A stretch of 64,000 nucleotides of DNA from Lutjanus erythropterus (GCA_020091685.1 CM034601.1:14714972-14778971), one strand, 5' to 3'; counted from the first letter of the stretch, positions 10,900 to 23,999 are shown. A program made the numbers and translations. The notes: generated from the letters alone by a model not told the origin.

Positions 10900-13800
10900 G
10901 GCAACTTAATTTTTAGTAATATGTACTGCATGTGATTGAAAAGAAATGTGCAAACCAAATTTGCCACAAGCTACTTTTCTGACGGTGAAAGTTTCACATA
11001 ACTTAAATGATTTTCTATAAAGGGACTCGTTATGATTTTTAAATGATTTAATGTCGGTGTTGAATCGCAGGGCAGATCGATGAGCCGAGGGGACAAACAG
11101 AACTTACTCTTACTCTGCAAGATGATCGGCAAACAGTTAGCAGGTTTTATTAGAAAGTCTGTGTTGAAGCATCCAAAGACAGAGATGACTAAAATGTCTC
11201 AAATTTGAGAAAATAGTTAAAATTCGAGGACATTTAAATGCACAGGCTTTTACACGCATCACATATTTACTTACTGATTGATTGAGATTGAGAATGCGAA
11301 ACTGTTTTTATAATTTATTCATATTTATGTTCTGTCTTTTATCTAATGGTTGGTTAAGATGGGGATGAAATCAGTGTTTTTCCTGAGAATGGATACTCCT
11401 CTGCTGTCTTTTTCTGGTTTTATAATACAGAAAGCTTTTATACAAGATCGCATATTTCATGCCACAGTGGGGTCATTTCTTCTCATCACAACAAAGTCCG
11501 CTGCAACTTTGTTCTCTGCCACACCACCGTGTTCTCCTTTTGTGTTTTGTCTGCCTGTTCTGTTGCTTGTTGTCGCAAAGAGTGACAGAGACACAGAGTA
11601 TCTCGTAACCACAGTGTGAGTGCTGACTGTGAGTCCAGCATGTAGAGAAATGATCGACAAACTAATAGATTTGTGTATATTTCTGACTTGACCGCTGATG
11701 GTCTGAATAGCCTACTAGATCAGTTATTTAAATGAAATATTCTAGCAGTCTATATAGTCTATAGGTAGGTAGTGGACCAAACCACTGTGAGGCATAATGA
11801 GGGGGAGCATGCAATCTTTCAAAACTCACGGTTTTACATCTATAATTAGCACAGGTGCTTCGTCAAACTCCTGGCTCTCACTGACATTGATGAGACACTG
11901 AGAGCCAGCAGTGATTATATCTTAATTTTTTGATCAAAAGTATTGAAAGGGCCAATTCAGTTATCCCTGGTTATTGGTAGGGTCATGTCCCTGACATCCC
12001 TACCCAAGTATACACCATGCTTTTATTATGCTTGGTCATACATCTGTATCTTAAATGAACCTTTAGTAGTTAATGTGTAACAACACAGATCACTGGAAGT
12101 TTGATAACTTCTGCACTGCACAGCAGAAATACTGAGTAATTGATTACAATGACACATATACACATATAATTTAATTTGTCAGGAAATGTCTATCATAATC
12201 TGATAGTCATTGAGGTCAGTGAATGTTAACCAGATCTGGGATTCAGCCAAAGTACAACATATGATGTGTTCATTTCTGCACATTTTTATTTTATTCTGCT
12301 AATGTCAGCTGACTCTTCAGTGACCATTTGTCTCCCTGAGGTGTGAGAAATTGTGGATCACAGTTCAGTCAATGCTAAACCCACGCACGCTTAATTTATC
12401 CATCTTTTTAAGTCTCTTCATGAGACACAAGTCCGATATATCAGTGGTCATTAAATCAGACTGTTCTAAGTGTAAGAACAATAAGGGGAATGTTTCTCTG
12501 AGAAGTTAATTATGTTGGTAATATGTGTGGTAATTTGCATTATGAAGATCAACTCATTGTTATAGTCGAGGTGTCCTCTACACCACTAATTATGACTCTG
12601 CGTCCTCTGCGATGGACCATGCTGTCCTCCCTTTGTCCGATATTTCCTCTGAGTGCAGTTTACAAGTTAGAGTACTGACATTAATGGATCATAAACTCTC
12701 TTCACTCTCCAGATGCGATGGAGAAATTGCGTTGTGGCACCATTACCGTAGCCATGGCAATTATATGGAATGACAGTTCCTCTCAAACATCACTGATCCC
12801 AAAATAAAGACAGAGCAAGAGAGACAGACATAGAGGAGAAAGAGATGTTCTGTGATTGTTAGCACAAGGTAATGAAACACGGAAAAGGTGACATTATCAA
12901 CATGTGGGCTGAGATATTCAGTGAGACTGTTGCTGCCTCTATTTCTGGAGGTGTAGGAGTATTTGTGTACGTGTGTGTGTGATTGAGAGAGAAACCGATG
13001 GTGTCAGAGTGTGCGTGTGGATGTGTGTGTGTGTGAAAGACAGAAAGTGACAATAAAAAACAGAGATGGAGGGAGGGAACAGAGGGAAAAGAAAGATTTT
13101 TCACACATCTCCTACCTCATTAGAGCCCATCATTCAGTCATTCAGCAAAACTGTGAATTTGTATGGAGGTGCTATTCTGGGTCGCAGCCACAAAAAGTTG
13201 CGATTCCAACCGCGCAGCCAAGACTGAGAATATTTCTTTTTTACACATAGCATTATGATTAATGCCTTAAGAGTTGTTGGTAGCATATCTCGACATGTCA
13301 AATGGTGAGATATGCAGAACAATGGGCTGCTCTGCACATTCCTAAATCAAATGAGGAAAGCATTTACTTCAAAAAAATTCTACAATTCATTTATCTTATT
13401 TCTGAAGCTCGCTGCACTGTGCTTCGCTGCTTTAAAACCAGCACAAATTTACTCCCCACTGCATCTCTGGTTAGAATTTGTGCAGTCAGTGATGTTGCTT
13501 TTACCATTGTGCATTTCAGTGTGCTTTGACGTTACTCATGCTGAAATTTAAAAAAAAAGGTGCACAGAGGCATCATTATTATCACCTGGAGTGGATCATG
13601 CGATCACTTGCTTGTGCGCATGTGTGATCAATGTACCTGGAGCTTGTCTGCAGCTTATCTTGAATACTACTGGATTGATCATTTTGCCCAAAAATACACT
13701 ACACCTGTATCACCTGTACACCTGTACCTGTCTCTGTCTGTGTATCTGTATTTGTATAGAAGAACAGATGTGGCTGTGGTATGTTTCTCTCTTTCTCCTT

Positions 13801-14439
13801 TTGTTATTCAGTTTTATGAACTGTCTGAAACCCTCCACCGGCTCCCCTTTAACTGGACAAATAGAAACTCTACAGTAAAGATATGGAAATGTACAGAAAT
13901 ATCCTTCGGTTAAAGGGAACAATGTTGGTCCGTTAAATCACTGATCGATTGAGGTTATTACAACCCCGTCTGAAGTCTGCTGAGGAAATCGTGGAGCTGA
14001 CATTTTCCGAATAATATGGAGCAACTTTGAATAGAAGAAATTCCCGTTTCCATTGCATCATTTGTGCTTTCCCGAATAACATATTCTGATTCACGTGCAT
14101 CCCTATTACATATGTAACTATGCTACTATAGAAACAGATAAAGTACAAACAGTGGACAATGTAATTTAAAAATGCAATAACATCTGATGAAATAACCTGC
14201 CTACAATATGACACAAATGTAAATAAAGCACATAATGATATAAGAACACTATGGCAACATATTTTAAGGCATTTTATGATATTTTCTGTTGATTGTTTAC
14301 CAAACCAGACCAGAATAAACATCTCAAAGACAGCTGAATAGAGTTACACAGGTAACCAGACAAGGCAGAGACTAGAAAAAGAAGCAGCACGAGAGAGTTA
14401 CACTTTTATGGAAGGAGACAAGCAGTGTGACATCAAAAG
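10900..14439. other. No gene recognised
   Basis: AT-rich sequence with a short (GT)n near 12975-13035 and CTGTACCTGT words near 13715. Frames of up to 129 codons (minus strand 13933-14322) read as low-complexity hydrophobic sequence with no family resemblance. Confidence 0.55.
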
Positions 14440-14650
14440 CATCAGGCTGAACCTCAGATATTATCTGGCCCCTGTTTTACCATCAGACAAGCGTCTCTTC
14501 AATCTCTCGCTGCTGGCATGAGCAAATTAAACAGACACAGACCAACAATTACCCCTCCTTGATCAGAGTCTAACAGGAGAGTGAAGAATCCTGATGGCTA
14601 TTTTTGTTTTTGCTCTTTTAGCACTTGTTAAGCCACTCTGAATTTATAAG
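14440..14650. promoter_or_regulatory. Possible conserved noncoding element
   Basis: Non-repetitive sequence with higher complexity than its surroundings and words such as CATGAGCAAATTAAACAG, CAACAATTACCCC and TTGATCAGAG. No frame of note. Reported only as a location to align against other fish. Confidence 0.18.
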
Positions 14651-14914
14651 AGGGGGTGATAGAGAAAAAGCCAGAGAGTACGAAAAATAGAGTCATATTT
14701 GGTTTAGCAGCAAGAATAAATGCCTGCTTGTGCATCTGCTGTTCAGCTTATCGCTGTCAAATACAGCTGCTGGCCTTTAGCAGCTCTATGTACATCTCAC
14801 TACATGTTACTTAAAGCAAGGGTAAACAGTGTAAAGAGGAGAGAAAAAATCACAGGCAACTAAATCACAAAGAACAGGATCATTAGACTGCTTTGCACCA
14901 GTAAGATACTGTAT

Positions 14915-15175
14915 AGTTGTGGCACAGTGGTTAGCTGTTTTGCCTCACAGGGTTTGAATGGATTCAAATCCCAGCAGAGCCTTTGTGTGTAATGTTTGCA
15001 TGCGTGGGTTTTCTCCAGGTGCCCCAGTTTCTCCATTATTATCCCCACCATCAAAGAACAGGTCACTTCTCCAGCCAGTACCCCTGAACAAGAGGTTAGC
15101 ACTGGTTAACAACTGGAGTTGGTCCTCGTGGGTTGCCAGAGACTGTTCCTTCTTCTGGGATGGGCTAAGGCTCTA
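14915..15175 (+). mobile_element. tRNA-derived SINE-like copy
   Basis: GTTGTGGCACAGTGGTTAGC resembles an RNA polymerase III A box, and GGATTCAAATCCC some 50 bases later resembles a B box. The downstream body (GCATGCGTGGGTTTTCTCC, then CCAGTACCCCTGAACAAG, then ACAACTGGAGTTGGTCC) matches a common fish repeat as remembered. The tRNA-like head is diverged and would not fold into a tRNA. No poly(A) tail: the copy runs straight into the repeat module at 15174. Confidence 0.65.
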
Positions 15176-15525
15176 ATATGTAACATCTCTGCATTAAATT
15201 GTCTAAAAATGCTAAACCTAGTTGAGTACTTACATTACCAAAATGTTTCCAACAGCGGTCAAACCCATGAAAATCACAGGACATGTCAGGTACATCAGAG
15301 AATAAGGAAGGATGTTAGCAAATATAACTAAACATAAAGCCAATAACACTTTAATATTAAGTTATCCATGAGCATGACTTCTGTCTGAGTCATGTCAGAT
15401 ATATTTTCATCTGCAATGATGATTATTTAACGGTGAAGAAAACATGATCCCACACTGCTGTCGTCAAACTATGACTTTTATTATTGTTTTAATATGAGAA
15501 AGACCCCTAGTTGCAGAACCTGACT
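15174..15525 (+). repeat. Interspersed-repeat module, copy 2
   Basis: It runs from AATATGTAACATCTCTGC through CATCAGAGAATAAGG, TCCATGAGCATGACTTC and CATGATCCCACACTGCTG to GAGAAAGACCCCTAG. The order of landmarks is shared with 1062-1690 and, in part, with 48060-48345. No coding capacity. Boundaries are approximate. Confidence 0.6.
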
Positions 15526-16377
15526 GTCTCACTGTACACTACACTGTATGAAAAAAGATGAGAAAACTCATAATTTCAAGTCAACTGCTTTCACAAGATC
15601 TTTGAGCTTTGAATCAATTTTAAACTTAAAAAGTAAATTATCTCAAAAAGACATAATAGATGGTAAGACCTTTTTTTTTGAGTTGGGCTCATAACTCAGA
15701 AGTCATATATGATTTTGTACATGTGGCAATAAAATTGACCATTACCTTTGACAAATAAAGGCAGTCTAATAAAACAGCTCAAAGCACTACCCCACTCCAT
15801 CTATGAATCAATAACCAAGAGTGCAGCTTGTGATTCAGGGGAAAAGAAAAGAAGACTCGAACTTTTGGTTTTGTCTCACTCTCTACACCCACTGTGGACT
15901 AAACCTTAGAGATTAGCACGAGCGCCATCGCCTTTCAGCAGAACAAGCTGCTGTCGTTCATGACCTTCAACTTTGCAACCACTTTCGAAAGCAGAAAGGT
16001 GTGATACAGCACTGTTTCAGATACACGGTTTGCAGGACGTACTGGCATTACAGTACCTGTAATTGCAGAGGGATCAATAACTAGAGAAACATGTTCTCCA
16101 TGAAGTAAAAGTCCCAATAAGATTTTGAGATGGTCATACACTCATCACTGTCATATAAATAACGGCTTTGGCTTCCTCATTTGAATTTACGAGAACGCTG
16201 GGGCCGACCTGCTGTCAGCCCAGTGGCAGGCATACAGAATCATAATATACAAACATCCAGACTTCTCACAATGCTTTTGCTCATGGCAGTTATATAGAGG
16301 CATCAAAAATAAACTGAGGCTGTTAAATAAACAAAAACTCCTCATAGCCGCTGTAAATGATTTTCCTTATTGTACGC

Positions 16378-16600
16378 CGCACACTGCAGCCCTTATTTCT
16401 GTGTTGACATGCATTACCAGCATAATAGTCTTGTAAACAAGATTGTTTTTTGCTTTTCTGTGAGTAAGATGCAAGGAAATAAGTTCTGCTTCTCTGACAT
16501 AAAAATGCTGCACAGTAAACACTCTATATGAATACATATGGACACAAAAGAATGTAAACAGATTGTTCACTGACCTCTATAGCCAGCAAACAGTAGATGT
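16378..16600. repeat. Left copy of a ~200-bp direct duplication
   Basis: The block contains TTATTTCTGTGTTGACATGC, AGTCTTGTAAACAAGATTG, AATAAGTTCTGCTTCTCTG and AAAATGCTGCACAGTAAAC. It matches 17437-17645 in the same orientation and order, at roughly 80 percent identity by eye. Confidence 0.8.
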
Positions 16601-17007
16601 CTGCCAGCAGTGCAGATCATGTCTATATTGCTTCAGATATAAAGGACGTCCGTGATCAGTATGTTTCAACACATGGATTGACCCTTGTTGGCCCTCATGT
16701 TCACGGTCTGCGGGACCTGCTTTCAATGTTTGCTAAAACAAAAATCATATGATTAATTCATTTTCTGGGTGAGGACCACCAGACTGCATATTTTCCTATT
16801 CGTTTTGTGCAAATATTTCTTGTAAAACTACATTCCTTTGTATTGTCGAACTGATAAAATATTACATGTTGCACTTTTTGGATGATATATTTTATACTGG
16901 TCACCATCTCCAATCAGGAACTAGACTGTTTTCCTCGACCCCTAAACGTAATAATGATCTGTTATGAACTGAAACAGTGGTGGGCTCAGGCTGTCTGAGG
17001 GGCAGGG

Positions 17008-17395
17008 GTGAAAAAAATCATGTTTTGTCCGCTGGCAGTGCATGCAAGAGGGCACTTTATCATGTTTCGGTCACTGGAAGGGCACTCTAGAGGGAACTTT
17101 ATCACATTTTGTCCACTCCAAGGGCACTCTAGAGGGCATCTTACCACATTTTCTCCATTGCAAGGGCACCCTGGAGGGCACTTTATCATGTTTTGTCCAC
17201 TGGAGGGCCCCTGGGGAGCACTACTACATTTTCTCCACTGGAATGGCACTCTAGAGGGCACTTTATCATATTTTTTCCACAAGATGGCCACTCCAGAAAG
17301 CACTTTATCACATTTTTTTGGACACTGGGCCACCATATTGGGCATTTATCCTATTTTATCTACCATAGGGGCATCCTAAAGGGTGCTTCCGCAGC
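17008..17395. repeat. 42-bp minisatellite, about 8 diverged units
   Basis: The unit ACTTTATCACATTTTGTCC ACTGGAAGGGCACTCTAGAGGGC (42 bp) repeats about eight times and decays to the right. Because 42 is divisible by three, long frames stay open on both strands: 123 codons plus with a 14-residue period around GHFIMFCPLEGHSR, and 119 codons minus. The frames are a by-product of the period, and no protein family is recognised. Confidence 0.85.
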
Positions 17396-17436
17396 GCTCA
17401 CCGGGGGCACCAGTGAATTTAATATTATTAAAGGCA

Positions 17437-17645
17437 CACACAGCAGCTGTTATTTCTGTGTTGGCGTACAATACCGGAATAACAGTCTTGTAAACAAAAT
17501 TGTTTTTTGATTTGCTATTGGGTAAGGGAAATGTAAGAAAATAAGTTCCGCTGCTGTGACATTAAAAATGCTGCACAATAAATTCTCAAAGTCTCTAAGG
17601 ACACGAAAGCATGTAGACGCTTTAATTGTCCACACTCTCTACAGT
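17437..17645. repeat. Right copy of the ~200-bp direct duplication
   Basis: It contains TTATTTCTGTGTTGGCG, AGTCTTGTAAACAAAATTG, AATAAGTTCCGCTGCTGTG and AAAATGCTGCACAATAAA, in the order of 16378-16600, about 1.06 kb away. The 42-bp minisatellite lies between the copies. Confidence 0.8.
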
Positions 17646-18289
17646 CACACCCACTAACACAAACACAGCCTCACCAACACACACAAACAAGTGCCCCTTT
17701 ATCTTTGTGCGAGGTGATATCATCCATGCTTCGCCGGTCAAATCCAAGGTCAAGCGCTTAATGAAGATTGATGTTGGTGTGATGTGGACCTAAATTGACA
17801 GCACAGACTGCGCGGCATTGTGTGCGGGTCGGTGTGTGTTTGTGTGTAAACATGCGTGAGGAAAATCTGGAACGCGAGAACGAAAAAACAAACGTATAAA
17901 AAAGCCCCTATGAGTTTTTATATCATACAGAAACTGTATCAAATGTGTAAATAAGGCGTCATGTATCTGTAAACACTGCTCATGGTCCTTGTGTTCAGGC
18001 TACATTAGCTTGTCCCAAATGCTTTTCAACCCCCACCAAGCCTCCACTCAGCTTCTATAGCTAGTTGACTATGATTGATGAAAGGCACTAGACCACATTG
18101 GTGAGGGAGAGGTGACCACTGGAGCTTACAGAGGTAATAAGGTGTGATGGTGGTTGAGATGGCTGCAGTGGATGTATTAGTGCCACATACAGTAGAATGT
18201 AGGTTCACATTCTCTTAAGCATCAATCCCATTTTGGATATAGCACTCCGGCTGAAAAGACCTTACAGGTTATGACAGTTTGAGAGTCAG

Positions 18290-18470
18290 TCTTGTGGCTT
18301 TAATGTGTTCAGAGAGCTCGTCACTCTTTGATGATGTGAATAAAAGGGCTTCAAAGAAATCCTCGCTCTCGCTGTTCAAAATATGGAGAAATATTTGAAA
18401 TATATGACAGGGCTCTTTTAATTGCTGAAAAATTATCAGCCTGTGTATTTACACTGTAAAGCCACTGTTC
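18290..18470. promoter_or_regulatory. Possible conserved noncoding element
   Basis: Non-repetitive and AT-balanced, with words such as TTTGATGATGTGAATAAAAG, AATATTTGAAATATATGACAG and CTTTTAATTGCTG. No coding frame. The basis is texture only. Confidence 0.18.
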
Positions 18471-20095
18471 ATCAAGATCTGTGATGAGTGGGCAAATTAA
18501 CATTTCTGTATTGTCGCACTTTGGAGGCTTAGTGACACACTGCAGACATTTTTAGCATGTGGTCTAACTGGTACACCATGATATTAAAAAGACACATGGG
18601 CCAAGCAATTGCATTATTATAGCTGTGCATGTTTTAAAATTTAATGATCAAGACTGAGGGTTCAAATTCCTATTTGCCTCACTTTATTACTGCGGCACTG
18701 TGTCACCATGACAATTGATAAAATCCATTGCTTACTTGTTTGCATTGCTCTCTGTGTTTTAAGTAAATTCAATTTCCATGCATGCATATTATCACAAATT
18801 ATGAGTCTTTGGAGTGTTCATGTAGCTACTGTATATACTGCATATACTGTATACTGCAAGTAACTTGTTTCATGTGACACAAGTTTGAATAACATTATTT
18901 GCCGTTGTTACGATGCTCTTCTGTGTCTGGAACGCATTCTTATTTCTTACAGTTAGAAAGACATTCCTCTAGACAGTACATTGGTTTGGGACTGCAAGAC
19001 CTTGTACCTGGTTGCTTTTGTCTGTGAGTGAGTGAATGAAGAACGAATTGAAGAGGAATGAAGTATAAATGAGAATGACGGGTCTTCAGATTCTGACCCG
19101 ATGGGCTCATTTGGCCTTGGTGGATTGATATAAGATTAAACCGAGTGACTGCATATATATGACAGTGAATAAATTACAGTTAACCTTGTGTCTTTTAAAG
19201 TGTTTCATCTAATTCAAACTGACTTTAATAACATTTAACAACATACTGTAGTACAGATGTTTCTTATAGGAAACTGGGCTCAAACAGCTTATTACGACCT
19301 GTATTTACATTTATTGTTAAGCAGTGAACTCTAGTGGCGTAGTAATTATGACGGGAGCAATGAGGGAAGTCTGGTAACATGGTGCAAAGACCAAAAAAGT
19401 CTGCACAGGGACGATATGTGTAACATATAAACATAGATAGGGCATTGCAGCCTTGCCTCCAGTTTCTCCCAGGGGCCACTCATGATAATGCAGCAAAAAA
19501 TTCCCTGACATCCCAAAAAGAGACGTCTGTCTCAACGGACAAAACTGTTGACAGGACACCTTGAACTGCAAACAATCTCAATTATGACTCTTTTCTATAA
19601 TGGCTTTTCGATCTGTGGAGTTTTAAGATTTGTAAAATGTTCCGAAAGCGGAGAAAAATTAATTTAAACATCTGTAATGTCATCACAGTGTAAAGTTTAT
19701 GTGCCAAGCGGGAACTTGCCTTTATCCAGGATGTAAGCATGGAAGCTAGAAAACTTTGGCTTATGCGCAAGGCGAGCAATTCTCATTGGGCTGAATGGGC
19801 GCAATTTTTGCATGCAGTATCATGCACATCTAAGGTAGATAGAAGGGTCAGACACGCCCCAGACTTTTACCCAGGAGACCGCAGTTCATGTCCTGGCATT
19901 TTGATCCTGGCAAGATCTTTATGACACAACCATGACTGATAGGAAGTGGTTTGAAAAATTGGCTTGCTTTTCCAGTAAGTGATTTTTAATAATGAGAAAT
20001 AAGAATTGTTGCTTCTTTGATAGTTCTAACTTGAGGAAGTTTGGGACGTGTGAAAAAATGAACATTCCCTTTTCAGACGGTGATTTCAGACTTAC

Positions 20096-20251
20096 CATAT
20101 ATCACATCAACCCTGAGGGCAACACCATAATCCTCCTCAGTAATGTCCCCTGTGTCCCGCGTGCATCCTGCACCTGTGGCATTTCTCAGGCTATGATTTG
20201 GAATTGTCATATTAATGCTTTTCCTGACCTCCAGGGCCAAGACATCAATCT
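20096..20251 (-). CDS. Exon-like segment with consensus splice sites, product unknown
   Basis: This 156-base minus-strand segment has an excellent acceptor (CTGTTTCCTTTTCAG) and a consensus donor (TATATG before GTAAGT). It is open in one frame, phase 1 in and phase 1 out. The peptide has two N-glycosylation sequons (NMT, NAT), a cysteine, and ends DYGVALRVDVIYG. The same frame continues upstream without a gap to about 20450, broken only by one TGA before ATGGCTCC, and includes TLEFTACYDTSAVTTKW. It could therefore be an intronless decayed gene or mobile-element fragment rather than an exon. The upstream part faintly recalls arthropod-type DNA/RNA non-specific endonucleases, but no catalytic DRGH-like motif is present, and that comparison is only from memory. 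Confidence 0.3.
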
Positions 20252-21243
20252 CTGAAAAGGAAACAGAATTGTGTTGGACACCTGGAGCCATTCACCGTAT
20301 ACTAAGATGACCCGTCCACTTTGTGGTGACAGCACTTGTGTCATAGCAGGCGGTAAATTCCAGGGTGTGGGTTAGTTTAGCTCCCCTGTTGATGGCCAGT
20401 TCTTCTCTGAGGCAGTGTTGTTGGGGTATTTCTCTGCTGCTTTATAGATATGATTATTATAATTTCCTCAGGAGTGTTTGGATTCTGTTTTCTCTTTTTT
20501 ATTCTTCACATCTTTTTCAAGCAGAGGCAGGTCTTTTCTACTTCCAAACCCTCCGACATCGCTGTAATCAGGTGGGGATTGACCCTTGTGTCCATGTTTG
20601 AAAGGACACCCCCTGGAGAGGTGGCCACCCATATTTATTTACATGTTGGCCTGCAGCTGATGCTCTCGCCAACAGATCTTTAAAACGGGCAGGAATAGTT
20701 CAGAGTCTTGCTCAATGGCGGTGCGACAAAGTGAACACATTGGCTGCTAAGATGGCAGATTGGACTTTTAACACTACAAACCTTCCTGGATACAGAACTA
20801 CTCTGGAGGTTAAATCTCGACAAACAGAACCACATAACTGAAGTTTTCCCACTGTGGTCTTTGTCCCACCTCCAAACTGCATGTTCATTCAAAACAGGCT
20901 TTGAGTGGGTAGAGTGTTCACACCCACGCATAACAAACTTAAGTATTCTAAAAAAGTCAATACACTCTCTAAAAAAACTTGAGTTTTTCTGCTGTTGATG
21001 TAAGCTTTTGTCCAAAAAGGCAGCGCACAAATAAAATTGAGAAGCTACTCATGGCTGAAATTACAGTTGTTAAACCAAACTGCAATTTCAGGTGGAAAAA
21101 AAACCATCACAAAAGAGTTTAGAGGAAAAAAATGATTAAATCTTTGATGCCTCTCTTTGAACTTTTATAGTTTTATATCACAGTCAAAAGCACAGGTGTA
21201 AATAATTAAAAGCAACAGTGGCTGAATTCCATTTACGTGCTTC

Positions 21244-21694
21244 AGGTCTTATCTACACATTTACATTTACATTTACATGACCTTTGCTTTACAAAGGATC
21301 TTTGTACACACGAAAATGCAAAAATGATTTCAGACATTCAAACTAGCCTGCGGGGCAGCAGGTGGGGATAAATCTACATGAACAACATTTGGAGATGCGT
21401 AGTTTGCTGATTTTTCTTTGACTGTAATAACTTAAAAACACAAAACATTTATCTATTCATTTACAGTAATTTGACATCTTTTTATTCACTTCTGTTTATT
21501 TAACACCTGTCTGGTACGTGTCCTAATGTAAACAAACCAGTAGTCCATAAGTTGTTGTTTCCCAAATGCTCTGTTTTACACGCATACACAGAAACTGGAG
21601 TTTTGAAAAATCTGCACCTAAGAAGGCATTTTTAAGAACTCACAGATTAAATTATTAGCTTTCGAAAATATCAGTATATGTGTAGATAAAACCT
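21244..21694. mobile_element. Inverted-repeat element with TTATCTACACAT ends
   Basis: The left end is AGGTCTTATCTACACATTT. The right end inverted is AGGTTTTATCTACACATAT. Interior words such as GAAACTGGAGTTTTGAAAAA fit a teleost family with a GGAGTTTT core. It includes a short ATTTAC tandem run near 21260. No target duplication could be fixed. Confidence 0.6.
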
Positions 21695-23484
21695 CAGCCT
21701 CACGGTCCTGATGTCTTTTGGGGACAGAGAACGAAACTGTGATGGCCGCACCGCTTTTATAGTTCACACTTAATAGCTGATATTCTCCTCATTTAGTTTG
21801 TTGATCTTTTGACCTTATGCACCTTTTCACACTGCATATATTAGCAAAAAAGTTTAAATAATTACACACAGCGTTTGTTTCATACATCATACTCAATTTA
21901 TTAGTGTTGGCAGGGCAACTTCTGTTCTATTATTGTGCAGTTCTGTTTGTAGAGCACAGTTTGTTAATGTCCTACTTTGATTAGTTTATTTTAAGTTGTT
22001 GTAATTTTTATATCTTTGGAGTTACCAATGCTGTGGCTGCCACTATTGGCTCACGAATATCTATTGACGAGAACATATAACAAAACAAAGAACATGCTAA
22101 GAATAGAGCTTATTAATTGGCGCACAGTTTATACCTGCATTACTCTTTTTTTTGGAGTTTTTTGGAGCTTACATATGTGACATTTATGATAAAAGTTAAG
22201 TATTAGTGTAGTTAATACATTATGTAACACGTTAAACAACAATAAATGTGTGGTCTGAGTAGGTCACACCACAGGAACAGTTTTTTTCTACTCTGAAATG
22301 CTGGACGCATGTCTGCTCCATTGTCTCAGTGTCAAACATCAATACCAGAGGACAATGAAAGGATTGAAATGAAATATGTCTCTGACACGTCACAGAGCCA
22401 TATTTCAGGTCCACCCAAAACATCCTGAACACAGAAATTGTTTACCACTCTAATTCCATAATGCAATACTACACAGTTTTCAGTGTTTAACATGTTTCCA
22501 GCACCTATGTTGTAATATGTGTAATGTGTTTGGAAGAAAAACTCCCTTTTTTCATTTCAACAGACTTTAAGAACAAAAACTACTTGGTTAGGGTTAACAT
22601 AAGTTACATACGTGCATAGTAAGGAAGAGTGAGTTGAGTCATAGGGAGGTTGATGGGTCAAACACAAAACAGTCACACAATCAAGTTATTTTATCCAAAA
22701 CCATGACCCAAATCAGTAATTATATATGTTCCTGTTCGTGTTTAGATTATGCTGTCATCATAGCACCATAAAGTTTTTATGTTTATGTCGACCACCCTCA
22801 TAGCTTTTTTTGACCATTAAGTTCATCTCTAAAAATGTTTAACTAGAACTCCACCCTGTGCTGAATACATCAAACCTGTGACCTTTACGTTAGCAGGCAG
22901 TCTGTCTACGTTAAATTGCCTGGAAGTAATCATTTTCAAGGGATCTATTGTTGGCTGAGGTTCTGTGGGATGACAGCTGTGCCTCCGCCAGCTACGGGAA
23001 GAGGAATGTTTCCTCTTGTTTGGGTTGAGCGTCGGGCCTAACATGATATATGCTGATGTGAAAAATGTCAACTCAACATCGGCCTGAAGGTTCTCCTTGG
23101 AGCAGGTATTTACTTTAGCATCGTCAGCAGATTGAACCTGGCTATAAATTGGTTGACGTAGAATACAGCTGCATAAGTCCTTATGTGTATTTCTATGAGA
23201 GGCAATCTCTGACAAGCAGGCCGTCCACGCCGACAGAGAATAGAGGGGTTGAACTTTATGAGGCACGACATCATTGCCATCATCATCATTGTTACTGTTG
23301 TTTACCAGTAAATGCACTGCGTCTCTATACTCATTTTTTTTGTCACGCGTCTCTGCCCTAATCAGTTTCCGTTATCATTTAATGCATCCTTCCCTCTCCG
23401 CTCTCACTTATCTATTCGGCGCACTGACCATGTTCAGATGCCTCCCTCTCATTTCTTTTCTCTGGCAACCTCCTCTCTTCTCAT

Positions 23485-23575
23485 TTACAACCTCTATCCA
23501 TCCGTCCGTACACCCATCCAGCCATCATCCATCCATCCATTTATTCACCCATAGACATCCATCTGTCCATCCAGC
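23485..23575. repeat. Imperfect (CATC)n tract
   Basis: CATC/ATCC tetranucleotides recur with interruptions (CATCCGTCCGTACACCCATC, then CATCCATCCATCC) within a wider pyrimidine-rich stretch from about 23380 to 23870. The long serine- and proline-rich frames across it are low-complexity artefacts. Confidence 0.75.
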
Positions 23576-23999
23576 GAGTCTCTTATCTTTCTCCTACAGT
23601 GTCCATTACATCCGCCCCTCATCCCTTATCCCGAGTTCACCTGTACTGTTATATGTCTCTCATCCTTCTGCTTCCTCCTTCACCCCCAGCGCTAATTTAT
23701 CTTCCTCTGATTCATTCTTTGCTCAGCCCTCTGCCTTACTAAATGACTCTGGCTCTAGTATTTGTTTCCTATTCTTCACTCGTCTTGTCTTCTTTGCACG
23801 ATTTTTCAGTCCCTTCCTGCTTTATTTCTTTTCATTTCACAAAGAAATTGTTTTTTTTCTCCCTCCAGTTTAGTTTTGGTTTCATACCACTCTTACAACT
23901 TTCTAATTGTTCCTTCTTTCTCCTCAACGACCCTCCGCTAAGCTCCGCCCTCTTTAGTCACTGCTGCTATGTCCGTCAAGCTTTCCGTTCTCATACTGC

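Noticed and set aside
14915..14990. tRNA gene
   Set aside because: A- and B-box-like words are present, but the stem pairing needed for a tRNA cloverleaf is not. It is the head of a SINE-like repeat.
15935..16141. Minus-strand exon following the 20.1-kb segment
   Set aside because: An acceptor (CTGCAATTACAG) and matching phase exist, but the frame runs to a stop with an ordinary composition and no supporting signal.
23274..23873. 199-codon plus-strand frame
   Set aside because: Serine-, proline- and histidine-rich translation of a pyrimidine-rich stretch with CATC repeats. No domain, no start context and no splice structure.
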